Made by a program: the position numbers and the translations under genes
In this document: one piece after another, positions 1 to 7,645 of the stretch
How positions within the stretch are numbered: the stretch's first letter is position 1
How the letters are laid out: each line of letters opens with the position of its first letter
Assembly: GCA_019057775.1 (NCBI GenBank)
Contig: JAHLWT010000004.1
Coordinates: forward strand, 1 to 17,409
Direction of reading: 5' to 3'
Length of the DNA: 17,409 nucleotides
From: Promethearchaeota archaeon
Lineage (GTDB): Archaea > Asgardarchaeota > Lokiarchaeia > Sigynarchaeales > SOKP01
Notes under the pieces: model-generated
What the model was told of the DNA's origin: nothing
What the model saw: the letters and a program-made list of their open reading frames with translations, nothing else
The model's database searches: none

Positions 1-63
1 AGTGGGGCTAATGTGCATCATGGTCAATACAATGCTGGCGACTAAAAACGATTTTATGTTCAT
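1..63 (-). CDS. Start of an exported or membrane protein (partial, runs off the left edge)
   Basis: Only the first 21 codons are inside the window. They read MNIKSFLVASIVLTMMHISP plus one more residue: a short basic N-terminus and then a hydrophobic stretch, which looks like a signal peptide or first membrane segment. The ATG at 61-63 has a GAGG ribosome-binding sequence about 7 bases upstream. A near-consensus promoter lies just before it at the edge of the repeat (82-110), so this is the first gene after repeat copy 1. The function cannot be judged from this much sequence. Confidence 0.6.
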   Translation of the reverse strand, partial: MNIKSFLVASIVLTMMHISPT

Positions 64-81
64 AATAATCCTCTTTTTAGT

Positions 82-110
82 ATTATATGACAAAGATGAA
101 AATTTTGCAA
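82..110 (-). promoter_or_regulatory. Sigma-70-type promoter at the edge of repeat copy 1
   Basis: On the minus strand a TTGCAA (-35, 105-110) is separated by exactly 17 bases from a perfect TATAAT (-10, 82-87). The -35 lies inside the conserved repeat edge and the -10 lies just outside it, so the repeat and its neighbour form a hybrid promoter. It faces the partial gene starting at 63. Confidence 0.6.
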
Positions 111-227
111 GATTTTTTGCTCTAACTAGCAAAAATGTGAATTAGAAGGCTGGTTTTGGAACATAAAATTTGTGGCTTTGAAAGTGGGGTTATCCGGCAC
201 TTTCAGAGGGGAGTTTACCTACTCGTC
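101..227 (-). repeat. 127-bp dispersed repeat, copy 1
   Basis: One of five similar copies in the window, all in the same orientation. It contains a dyad built on TTTTTGCT/AGCAAAAA, a block starting GGA(A)CATAAAATTTGTG, a second dyad built on TGAAAGTG/CACTTTCA, and a GAGTTTACCTACTCGTC end. This copy overlaps the end of the 592-aa gene and supplies its last codons and its stop at 190-192. No terminal inverted repeats or target-site duplication could be recognised. Confidence 0.9.
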
Positions 228-1968
228 TATCAATAGAATTGTCTGGAAATAAATTCTCAATTTGATCTTCCCAATTATTGCCCGTTGGAGAACCATTCTT
301 TAGAAAACTAGCTATTTTCGACGCCTCTGCTTTTACTGAGTCAAAATCTCTAAAAACCCATACCCCTATAGACGCTTCCTCTACATCTATTACATTAGTA
401 AGATATTTCTTAAGTAGTTCGATTTTCCATTTTTTCCAATTTGCAGAAACTGCTTTTTTAAGCCTTAATCTGTCCCGTTGAGCTATATTTGCTCTGTTTA
501 AAATGCTTTCTACTTCCCTTATATTCCCTTTATTCCGCACCATGTTCTCAACAGTATTTTTTTCTATGCAAAGTTCTTTATTTAACAATCCCCATACTGT
601 ATCTACGAACTCTGCGAAAATCTTATCTTTTTTTGCACACAACATGGATTCGACATCCCTTTCAAAATGCACGAAAGCAACACGTTTTTGTCCCTTTAAC
701 TGTACTATATCTTCCCACAGGCTAACCTCGGCATCTACACCTCCCGAAAAAGCAGGTCTTGGTTTCCTCGCATAATAAGGGCGAAAAACCATTAAGCCGT
801 CAGTATGGTATATAAAAAGAAAATCCCTAGAGGATATTTGTGCTTCAATCTCTCGAACTAAAACTTGCAAAAAAGCATTAATTTCACTTTTTAGAGTTTT
901 ACCGTATTTCTTATTTTCAAGCAGAAGCAGCTTATGCCCCTGAAAATTCCAATATTTTGGCAACAACAAAGTATTATAGTTAATATCCTTAGCGTTATCT
1001 GGTTGAGTATAAAGAAGTTTAGTCTCATCCTCTACCATAGGAGGCCATCGGTCTTCCAGATATCCAGTATATTGTCGCTTTCTAACCTGAAACCTCAGCT
1101 CATCTATTCCAGTGGGCATCACTAGAGTAATTCCCTGTTTAGATAATATTTCCTGCAGTTGATTTATCTCATTCGTAAATTCAGGCCACTCCCCACTCTC
1201 ATTTCTTTCACCTCGGGGGTCTGTTATGGGATGTGAAAGATATATTGATGTGGTTTGCGAATCTTCAAGCCAAGATTTTATAGATTCTATAAGTTGCTTT
1301 ATAGGCCATACTAAAAACCTAGCTTTTAACTGTAGAGCCAAATTTTCGGCTATGATAGGCTCAAGGTGTCGCCAAGAAAGAAGATGTAGTAAATTTCTTA
1401 TTTCCCATCCCATAGTTAATGATGATAATTGCTCTTTAGAGAGGCTACTTACGTCAATATTCATATCCCTTTCTAATTTTCTCATGAATGAGTCAACCTT
1501 ATCGGGAGAGTATAGCACGGGTAATCTCTCGTACATGTCATAGATGTCATCAACAAGCAACAGAATACAGTCTGGCTTAAGTCTACGCTGAGGATGCGTG
1601 TTTGGATGGAGGTCATCCGGGTCGATAACTGAATAGAACTCATTGCGTTTACCACTCCAGTAAATTAAGTGCCCAGACATGATCTTAATAGGTTTATTGG
1701 ATTCTTCGAGCTTTTTCAAACAGCGGGCCACCGCATCCTTCCATAATTTGCTAATTTTTGTTCGCGGCAGATTATGCGTTACAGTCTCCATATTGATAGG
1801 CCGGGTGAAGGTCGCCTTGATATCCTCCAGTGCCCTCTCAGTTTGGGGATCGCTTTTAATCTCTTTTTCTATATCCACAGCTTCTGCATTTAGTTTTTCT
1901 GCGAGTCTATCTGCTGCATCGCCAAGCTTAACTCCTGGCGGTGCGAAGACAAGAATATATTTTCTCAT
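190..1968 (-). CDS. Nucleotide-kinase-like / nucleoside deoxyribosyltransferase-like fusion protein
   Basis: A 592-aa protein. The start is the ATG at 1966-1968 because GGAGG sits 6 bases upstream; a longer frame to 1992 lacks this. The N-terminus (ILVFAPPGVKLGDAADRL, about residues 5-22) resembles the P-loop of adenylate-kinase-like proteins, but the Walker A lysine/threonine pattern is degenerate. From about residue 242, IYLSHPIT followed by an alternation ending in GITLVMPT, then RDFLFIY (about 381) and SGGVDAE (about 408-414), matches the pattern of nucleoside 2-deoxyribosyltransferase/TIR-like folds, where the Glu after the GG is usually catalytic. The order is therefore kinase-like region, linker, then NDT-like region with a long insertion. 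The last ten codons come from the repeat (VGKLPSESAG). It is probably co-transcribed with the small gene 43 bases upstream. A nucleotide-cleaving role is inferred from the fold pattern only. Confidence 0.7.
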   Translation of the reverse strand: MRKYILVFAPPGVKLGDAADRLAEKLNAEAVDIEKEIKSDPQTERALEDIKATFTRPINMETVTHNLPRTKISKLWKDAVARCLKKLEESNKPIKIMSGHLIYWSGKRNEFYSVIDPDDLHPNTHPQRRLKPDCILLLVDDIYDMYERLPVLYSPDKVDSFMRKLERDMNIDVSSLSKEQLSSLTMGWEIRNLLHLLSWRHLEPIIAENLALQLKARFLVWPIKQLIESIKSWLEDSQTTSIYLSHPITDPRGERNESGEWPEFTNEINQLQEILSKQGITLVMPTGIDELRFQVRKRQYTGYLEDRWPPMVEDETKLLYTQPDNAKDINYNTLLLPKYWNFQGHKLLLLENKKYGKTLKSEINAFLQVLVREIEAQISSRDFLFIYHTDGLMVFRPYYARKPRPAFSGGVDAEVSLWEDIVQLKGQKRVAFVHFERDVESMLCAKKDKIFAEFVDTVWGLLNKELCIEKNTVENMVRNKGNIREVESILNRANIAQRDRLRLKKAVSANWKKWKIELLKKYLTNVIDVEEASIGVWVFRDFDSVKAEASKIASFLKNGSPTGNNWEDQIENLFPDNSIDRRVGKLPSESAG

Positions 1969-2011
1969 CTTAATCCTCCAACCCCAACACACATTTGTTA
2001 TCTCTTAGCTT

Positions 2012-2230
2012 CTATTTTTCAATCAGACTCTTTATCTCCTCCAACCCTTTGTACACGTGTTTCTCTAATTTCAGCTCGGGACCTATTTTACCATTAACCG
2101 GAAACGTAATTACGCGGTAGCCAGAATTGCGCAGAAGTTTGACCGCTTCTACACTGTCCGCCGATTGATCCACGTAAAGTCGTGCCCATTTTTCTTTAGG
2201 TTTTGGCTCTCGCTGTTTCGTGTCCTTCAT
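2012..2230 (-). CDS. Small thioredoxin/glutaredoxin-fold-like protein without active-site cysteines
   Basis: A 72-aa protein starting at the ATG at 2228-2230, which has GGAGG 7 bases upstream; the frame is open further upstream but without a comparable ribosome-binding site. After a charged N-terminus, ARLYVDQSADSVEAVKLL, then GYRVITFPVNGKIGPELK, then a final helix (GLEEIKSLIEK) follow the beta-alpha-beta...beta-alpha order of glutaredoxins. The CxxC position reads QSAD, so it cannot do dithiol redox chemistry. It sits 43 bases upstream of the 592-aa gene on the same strand and may be a partner of that protein. The fold call is by pattern only. Confidence 0.65.
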   Translation of the reverse strand: MKDTKQREPKPKEKWARLYVDQSADSVEAVKLLRNSGYRVITFPVNGKIGPELKLEKHVYKGLEEIKSLIEK

Positions 2231-2331
2231 TTCTACTCCTCCTTTTGTTTTCATTTTATCTAATGAAAATGTCAATTAACAGTTCAGTGTATGCGAAGCA
2301 ATGGCCCGAGCGAAGAACCGGTCTTTGAACT

Positions 2332-2973
2332 TCAGCGTCGTGTATGCCGCCTTGTACGAAGTCGCCTTGCTTTTTCTTTTATGACGAAGGTGCCAAAACC
2401 ATCCTTATGTATGCGCTCTACCTTCCATAAACCTAGTTCAGGGCCAAACTCAACGCAAACCCATTCAAGCTTCTTAGGAAGCGGATTGGTTCCATCGAGC
2501 ACTCTGATTTGGGCACCATCTTTGGGATACAGTTCTTCTAGTACGATATCCTTCGGTAACCGATTGCTACTAACAATCTGCTTAGCTATTTCGAACAACT
2601 TACCCAAAGTTTTAAAGGCTTGAGAAAATTCCTTCTTCTTGTGTGATGTCACTTTACCTGTGAAGCACACTCCTTTGAGTTCAAATGACAATCTGAGTTC
2701 TAGCAATCGACCTTTCTTGAATTTGACCGCTTTCAGAAACCTTTTTAAGCCTTTGTAGATATCTTCGACAACCAATTCCACAAACTTCTTGAGAGCGATT
2801 GACCCTACAGTTCCAGCCAAGACGCCCAAAGCGATCTCGATTACGCCAACTGGATAGCGAAGCAATAACTTCCTACACCTCACATCAAAGTCATCTCTCA
2901 AGGTATCAGCTAACAACTCGGCTTGTTGTTGCGGAAAAAAATAATATTTGACTTCGACTTTCGGCCTTTGCAT
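2332..2973 (-). CDS. Unidentified 213-aa protein with one hydrophobic segment
   Basis: The family is not recognised. The N-terminus (VEVKYYFFPQQQAELLADTL) looks like a beta strand followed by a helix. Residues about 41-66 form a glycine-containing hydrophobic segment (VGVIEIALGVLAGTVGSIAL) that could cross a membrane or be a buried helix. The C-terminus is strongly basic (KEKARRLRTRRHTRR). The start ATG at 2971-2973 has AGAGG about 11 bases upstream and follows a 23-codon mini-ORF with only two bases between them. It lies about 100 bases upstream of the thioredoxin-like gene in the same direction, so it may belong to the same transcription unit. The pattern of soluble part, hydrophobic helix and basic tail would fit a membrane-associated effector, but this is inference. 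Confidence 0.6.
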   Translation of the reverse strand: MQRPKVEVKYYFFPQQQAELLADTLRDDFDVRCRKLLLRYPVGVIEIALGVLAGTVGSIALKKFVELVVEDIYKGLKRFLKAVKFKKGRLLELRLSFELKGVCFTGKVTSHKKKEFSQAFKTLGKLFEIAKQIVSSNRLPKDIVLEELYPKDGAQIRVLDGTNPLPKKLEWVCVEFGPELGLWKVERIHKDGFGTFVIKEKARRLRTRRHTRR

Positions 2974-2975
2974 TC

Positions 2976-3047
2976 TTATCCAGACCTCTTGTACAGGCCA
3001 TTTCGCACAACTTGTTCATATCCGAACGAATTGCGATATATTGGCAT
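2976..3047 (-). CDS. Possible 23-aa leader peptide upstream of the 213-aa gene
   Basis: A short frame reads MPIYRNSFGYEQVVRNGLYK and three more residues, and stops two bases before the ATG of the 213-aa gene. That spacing would fit translational coupling. There is no clear ribosome-binding site (AAAAAAGAAAAA precedes the ATG) and short frames of this length arise by chance, so this is a weak call. The rest of the stretch up to 3222 shows nothing recognisable. Confidence 0.2.
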   Translation of the reverse strand: MPIYRNSFGYEQVVRNGLYKRSG

Positions 3048-3222
3048 TTTTTCTTTTTTAAGTTTTAAATGCGCCTTGAGTGAATCTTCAACAAATTCAC
3101 GACTTGTTAATGGGGAGATTCAATTCTAAATATAGCAAGGATTGCCTTCAAAAAATAAATTTCCTTTCACGGTGATTCTCTAAATAATGGAATAAAATGA
3201 TTTTAGGTCTTTGACAATTTCC

Positions 3223-3369
3223 CTAAATAATTTCGACATTTTCACTGCCACACCTATCACATTTAGGACTACCCTTGATCTTTATGTCTTTCGATTTCAA
3301 CTTCTCAAAAGGGGTATCCTCTATGTCCTTCTCAAATCCACAGTCTCTACATCTTAGCTTTCTCCTCAT
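3223..3369 (-). CDS. 48-aa zinc-ribbon protein
   Basis: A short gene starting at the ATG at 3367-3369, with GGAG about 8 bases upstream. It encodes MRRKLRCRDCGFEK near the N-terminus and CDRCGSENVEII at the C-terminus. The two C-x-x-C knuckles, about 27 residues apart, are typical of a rubredoxin-like zinc ribbon (FmdB-like or transcript-factor-like). It is the first gene after repeat copy 2, whose edge carries a promoter (3485-3513), and the structured leader motif (3421-3474) lies between that promoter and this start. A nucleic-acid-binding or regulatory role is possible but not shown. Confidence 0.75.
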   Translation of the reverse strand: MRRKLRCRDCGFEKDIEDTPFEKLKSKDIKIKGSPKCDRCGSENVEII

Positions 3370-3420
3370 ACAATTTCTCCTTCTCACGACGTTCTAAGTA
3401 GTTCCGTTGCGCTCCCTAAA

Positions 3421-3474
3421 GGACCATTATCCTTATTAGCGTCCAAGAGAACAAGCCTCTTTAAGGGAGGGTCC
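3421..3474 (-). promoter_or_regulatory. Structured leader motif, copy 1 (predicted RNA hairpin in a 5' UTR)
   Basis: Read on the minus strand, an outer GGACC/GGTCC stem encloses CCTTA/TAAGG and then an AGAGG/(T)CTCT hairpin with loop CTTGT. There is a conserved one-sided internal loop containing GGACGCTA. A second copy is at 7459-7515. Differences between the copies tend to keep pairing on the minus-strand RNA: G-C becomes G-U in the inner stem, and the outer stem is a different but still complementary sequence. It lies a few bases after the expected start site of the promoter at 3485-3513, about 50 bases before the zinc-ribbon gene. Confidence 0.5.
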
Positions 3475-3484
3475 CATTTTTAAT

Positions 3485-3513
3485 GATATAGCACAAAAAT
3501 TAAAATTTTGCAA
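3485..3513 (-). promoter_or_regulatory. Promoter at the edge of repeat copy 2
   Basis: On the minus strand, TTGCAA (3508-3513) is followed after 17 bases by TATATC (3485-3490), the same arrangement as at copy 1. It faces the structured leader and the zinc-ribbon gene. Confidence 0.45.
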
Positions 3514-3629
3514 GTTTTTTTGCTCTAATTAGCAAAAATGTTAATTAGAAGGTTAGTTTGGGACATAAAATTTGTGCCTTTGAAAGCGGGGTTATTCGGC
3601 ACTTTCAGAAGGGAGTTTACCTACTTGTC
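3504..3629 (-). repeat. 127-bp dispersed repeat, copy 2
   Basis: Same organisation and orientation as the other copies: TTTTTGCT/AGCAAAAA dyad with loop CTAATT, GGACATAAAATTTGTGCC block, TGAAAG.../...CTTTCA dyad around GGGTTATTCGG, and the GAGTTTACCTACTTGTC end. It lies about 90 bases after the stop codon of the type IIG enzyme. Confidence 0.9.
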
Positions 3630-3718
3630 CTTTCCTATCTTTTTCTCTTCTCTTTTCCATTCTGCAATTTTTTCACAGGTGTTTAACAGCCTTGGTGTGC
3701 CTATTTTTCCATTTTCTC

Positions 3719-6700
3719 CTATTCTCTTTTTACCATATTCTCTGATATACCATAGAGTTTAAAAACTATCGTATCTATTGAGGTTTGGAGTTCCTGGATT
3801 TCCGTCTTTAAAGTGACTGCCTTTCCCAAAATTTCTTGTTTTTTGTTATTATAATCTTCTACAGTTTCAGAGATAAATGGCATTTCTTTAATAGTGATCC
3901 ATAATTCATTTTTATGATTTTCAAGAATCATAGAAATAATCTGAAGGAGTTCCTCTTGACCTTTTAGGAAAATCACCTTTCGGTCTTTACCAATGAGTTT
4001 GAGTTCAGGGCTTTCCAAAGTTAACTCGACCTTCCCAACTTTGTTCAAGATAAACTTTGCCTCTTTGAAATCATGACTGTAGATAATCTTAATGCCCTGG
4101 TGAGTTCTCAGAGAAAATCTTTTTTCAGGTTGGCAAGCTTGGACAATAATCTCAGGGTTTACATCAGGCAAGGGATCTTGGCGTTTTAAACGCGTAAGTC
4201 TTATTCCTTTAAAATATTTTGAATAACTGGCAAGCTCAACCATTTTATCTCTAATAGCCTTTACTTTCTCTACGATTTCGTCGTGCATCTTGACTTCTTC
4301 GGGGTTATCAAAGCTTATACGTTTGATTGGAATCTGGGAAAGTAAAGAATTGTTATATACTCGAGTTTCACCCTTTTCCCCTTTTCTCTTGCTATGCTTG
4401 GCACACCAATAATCTAAAAGATTTGAATTTAGTAAGCCTTCAAGATAAAGAGGAGATTCTGGAATATTCTCTTTTAACCGAATAAAATAGATATCAAATT
4501 CTGCATATAGCGGCTCTTTCACATACACAAAGGTATTAACAGAAGAAAAGTTGGGAGTAATTATTTTGGGTGCAGTAAATATATTTTCATCTCTAAATCT
4601 ATGAAGTCTATGCCATGGATATTTTTCGCCATAATTGTGGATTCTCTTTTCCAATGCTGGTTTAAATTTTTCTAGATGAGCGAGAATTCGAGGAAATTTT
4701 TTTGCGTCGAAGTCTTTTCCGATATAAAGTAAGTATTGCATGTTTCCCTTATTGTAGTAGTATCTATCTAAGTCGGAACAGACGAAATATGGCTTTAATA
4801 AACATTTTTCATTTTGCTGAATACGCAGCTTATTTGCCTCTGCCCTTGTTAAAGCAAATACACCGTCCCCAATTTTTAGGTTATGACGTGTTATGAGAGA
4901 TGGTGGAAGGGCATCATAGTATTTTTTCGATAGTCTTGGGATTCCGCTGATAACTCCTTGGTTGATATTACAAATTTTTTCTAATGCCACGCCTCCTAGA
5001 ACTATTTTCTCAATAAGCAAATCCTTTTCTCCAAGCATCCAAGCTCCACCATCCTTGGATAATTCTCCTTGCTTTACCCCGTTCCAGAATACCTTAATGT
5101 ACTTGTCCTGCCATTCACCTTTATAAATATGTTTCTCAATATGTTGGATCAAAAACCTTAATTTTTTACGGATAGAATCTCCGGGTATTTCTTGATGTTT
5201 AGCTAAGACTCTAACTATCTTGATTCTATTTTCAGATCTTTCGCGCTCCCTATCTTTCCCTGCACATTTCTCTAAGATGAAGACCATGTTGTGCTGACCT
5301 CTTGCATATTCGAAAATCTTCACATCCTCAAATAATATCATCTCCTTTACTTTCGCATTTTCAAGGATGTATTTACGCAATTTTGATGCACCATCTGCTG
5401 TGGGCCAGTATGCGCTTGTTATAAATCCAAGTTTGCCGCCTGTGGTTTTTTTACCTGGATTACGGAGTTTTGAAAGTCCCAAGATAATAAAAAAGTAGAG
5501 GTAATCCATCTTCCCTTGATAAAATTCTCTCCAATAGGGAAATCTTTGGAGAGTAGACCTGAAAAGTTCTTTATTTCCCTTTTCCCCGATATACGGTGGA
5601 TTAGCACAGCAGTATGAAAATTTCTCATCAAATTGCTTCTTAATCTTTTGGAAAACCGCCTTCTTCTGTCTTTCCAGAGACAAGATATCTCGTATGTGGT
5701 CAAATTTGTATTCCTCTTCAGGTAAAAGAGTGGGCTCTGGGTTGTAAAGAGAAAGAGCATCTACAGGAACTATCCCTAAGGGGAGAGATTCTTTCAAACT
5801 CTTCCTGAGTTTTATCATTTGCTTTACAATGGGGGTCAGTTGGATGAGAAGATTTACTTCGGTAATGTAATATGGAAAGATAGAAATTTCACTGCCACAA
5901 ATACCATATATAATCGCTGTGCGAACATCAAGAACATCCTGGAAGTCATTCCAGTTGATATCGGATTCGTCCCTGATTCTTCTCGCAGCTTCCACAAGGA
6001 ATCCCCCGGAACCAGTGGCAGGATCAAAGATATATTTGGGTTGTCTCTTGCCCTCAATGAACCCAAAAAAGGCCTTTGGATTTGTAAACCCAACTCTATT
6101 CCAGATAAATTCAATTATCTCTCTTGGTGTGTAATATTGTCCCTTTTGCTTTTTGTCTACCTTGTCGATATATTCTTCATAAATTATGCCAAGTACATCC
6201 TGATTGAGTTTTCCCAGATTAAAATTGGATAGTTCATAAAGTACTTCTATTAGGGTATCATCTGAAGGCTCATACCAAGTATAGTTGTTATCTATATTAA
6301 AGAGCCATTTATAACGTTCAGCAGCTAGACCGAAGGCATATTTAAGAACTCTGCGGATTTCTCTGTTAAAATTCTCATACCATTTAGCAAGACCTCCATC
6401 ATATAGACTCTGATCTATAAAACCGATGTCCTCCCATGCTCGGGCCAAAAGGAGCCTTGTCATCGTGAAATATGCCACACGATAAAAGAAAGTATCCAGA
6501 GCTCTCCCTAAAAGACTCTGGGGAGGCGCCTTTATAATCTCCTCAAAAGTTTCGATTGATGCTTTCTTTACTTGCCTTCTCCGTTCAATTTCTGAAGCAA
6601 TCAATTCTATCTCTTGTGCTATTGCCTTTGCCGTTTCTGGATCTGCTTCTTTTAATAAAACCAATACCTCTTTGCTTGCAATTGCATCCTCATGGATGCA

Positions 6701-7363
6701 TTCTACAATATGGTGGAGACGTTTGGTTAAAAGTTCAATATTTAAAGTTTCTTCTCCAGTCCAAGGTTTTGCTTCTGCAATCCTCTGGAGCTTTTCATCT
6801 ATGGTTAACGGTATATACTTGAAACGCTCCACAAATTGGAGAAAACGTTCTGTGTTTTCTTTTTCAAGGATATTAATTAGATTTTCTTTGTAATCCTTGT
6901 AAAGTTGTACAAAATTAAAGTTAAAGCTTTCGATCTCTTGTTCAGATCCAAGAGTATATACATCAAGGTCTCGCATGTTAGTCAATATCCCATATTTTAG
7001 CCCTTGTCCTTCAAGATATCGCTTTATCTGACCATACCATTTTGAAAGATCCTCAGTATCCATTCCCTTACAATCAAAAACAAAAGGATGGGTCCGAGTG
7101 TCCACAGGGATGTAATCAGGTATATATCTCCCCTCGGATACTGTTTCTTGAGTCCCGATGTTTTCTCCCAGTTTAAAACCAAGAACCTGCTCTAAGAATT
7201 TAGGGAAGATTATGGGAGCAATGAGTTTCTTTTCATCTACCCAAGTTCCTGAAGCATATTCTAAGTAATTTTTCGCCCTATCTTCAGAATAACGGGCGTA
7301 ATCTACTACTGAATCCAAAATTGATATGACCCTTTTGATAATATCTATCTTTTTTTTCGCCAT
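3719..7363 (-). CDS. Type IIG (Eco57I-like) restriction-modification enzyme, nuclease + N6-adenine methyltransferase + specificity domain
   Basis: A 1214-aa single-chain R-M protein. The N-terminus holds a PD-(D/E)XK-type nuclease motif: PDY at 82-84 and FDCKG at 96-100. A helical linker follows. The methyltransferase core has YYTPREIIEF at about 410-419, the SAM-binding FDPATGSGGF at 446-455 and the catalytic NPPY at 588-591, typical of N6-adenine methylases. The C-terminal half (from about 800) has the layout of a TaqI-like target-recognition domain. Length and domain order match full-length type IIG enzymes, so it looks intact. Expected role: methylates its recognition site and cleaves unmodified DNA, with no separate methylase needed. 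The start at 7361-7363 has only a weak ribosome-binding site, and the second to fourth codons contain an A8 tract. A perfect 7-bp inverted repeat (7407-7425) and a structured leader (7459-7515) lie upstream. Confidence 0.92.
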   Translation of the reverse strand: MAKKKIDIIKRVISILDSVVDYARYSEDRAKNYLEYASGTWVDEKKLIAPIIFPKFLEQVLGFKLGENIGTQETVSEGRYIPDYIPVDTRTHPFVFDCKGMDTEDLSKWYGQIKRYLEGQGLKYGILTNMRDLDVYTLGSEQEIESFNFNFVQLYKDYKENLINILEKENTERFLQFVERFKYIPLTIDEKLQRIAEAKPWTGEETLNIELLTKRLHHIVECIHEDAIASKEVLVLLKEADPETAKAIAQEIELIASEIERRRQVKKASIETFEEIIKAPPQSLLGRALDTFFYRVAYFTMTRLLLARAWEDIGFIDQSLYDGGLAKWYENFNREIRRVLKYAFGLAAERYKWLFNIDNNYTWYEPSDDTLIEVLYELSNFNLGKLNQDVLGIIYEEYIDKVDKKQKGQYYTPREIIEFIWNRVGFTNPKAFFGFIEGKRQPKYIFDPATGSGGFLVEAARRIRDESDINWNDFQDVLDVRTAIIYGICGSEISIFPYYITEVNLLIQLTPIVKQMIKLRKSLKESLPLGIVPVDALSLYNPEPTLLPEEEYKFDHIRDILSLERQKKAVFQKIKKQFDEKFSYCCANPPYIGEKGNKELFRSTLQRFPYWREFYQGKMDYLYFFIILGLSKLRNPGKKTTGGKLGFITSAYWPTADGASKLRKYILENAKVKEMILFEDVKIFEYARGQHNMVFILEKCAGKDRERERSENRIKIVRVLAKHQEIPGDSIRKKLRFLIQHIEKHIYKGEWQDKYIKVFWNGVKQGELSKDGGAWMLGEKDLLIEKIVLGGVALEKICNINQGVISGIPRLSKKYYDALPPSLITRHNLKIGDGVFALTRAEANKLRIQQNEKCLLKPYFVCSDLDRYYYNKGNMQYLLYIGKDFDAKKFPRILAHLEKFKPALEKRIHNYGEKYPWHRLHRFRDENIFTAPKIITPNFSSVNTFVYVKEPLYAEFDIYFIRLKENIPESPLYLEGLLNSNLLDYWCAKHSKRKGEKGETRVYNNSLLSQIPIKRISFDNPEEVKMHDEIVEKVKAIRDKMVELASYSKYFKGIRLTRLKRQDPLPDVNPEIIVQACQPEKRFSLRTHQGIKIIYSHDFKEAKFILNKVGKVELTLESPELKLIGKDRKVIFLKGQEELLQIISMILENHKNELWITIKEMPFISETVEDYNNKKQEILGKAVTLKTEIQELQTSIDTIVFKLYGISENMVKRE

Positions 7364-7406
7364 GCTCGTTTATTTCTTCCCATTAACTCATCCAACCTTA
7401 TCTAAC

Positions 7407-7425
7407 GCAATATCCGATATATTGC
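7407..7425. promoter_or_regulatory. Perfect inverted repeat upstream of the R-M gene (possible operator)
   Basis: GCAATAT and ATATTGC are separated by 5 bases, 44 bases before the start codon of the type IIG gene. The size and position would suit a dimeric regulator, as R-M systems often need delayed nuclease expression. No controller gene is visible nearby, so the role is inferred. Confidence 0.3.
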
Positions 7426-7458
7426 CACCGTATTACATTTCGCCAATAGATAACAAAT

Positions 7459-7515
7459 GAAGAGGCCCCTCCTTAGTAGCGTCCAAGAGGACAAACCTCT
7501 TTAAGGAAAGGCTTC
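7459..7515 (-). promoter_or_regulatory. Structured leader motif, copy 2
   Basis: Second copy of the motif at 3421-3474. On the minus strand: TCCTTA (7502-7507) pairs with TAAGGA (7470-7475), and AGAGG (7496-7500) pairs with CCTCT (7486-7490) around a TTTGT loop, again with the GGACGCTA internal loop. The flanking GAAGCC and GGC...TTC can also pair. It lies about 95 bases upstream of the type IIG start codon, in the same direction. The remaining bases up to the stop of the upstream gene at 7646 show no feature. Confidence 0.5.
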
Positions 7516-7645
7516 ATATACTGACAAATTTTTGACAGAGACATTGAATTAGGCTTGTCTTTTACATTCGCATCTTAAGCGTATCTTCTTGGGCTTCGCA
7601 TCTTATTACCTTTTTTATTATAATGCTAGGCAAAGTCAGTATCAA

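Noticed and set aside
101..227. Repeat as a classical integron attC site
   Set aside because: The two ends are not complementary to each other, no RYYYAAC/GTTRRRY core boxes sit at the edges, and no IntI-type integrase is in the window.
5819..6232. 137-codon plus-strand ORF
   Set aside because: Lies wholly opposite the methyltransferase core of the type IIG gene; it is an antisense shadow with no ribosome-binding site or protein-like pattern.
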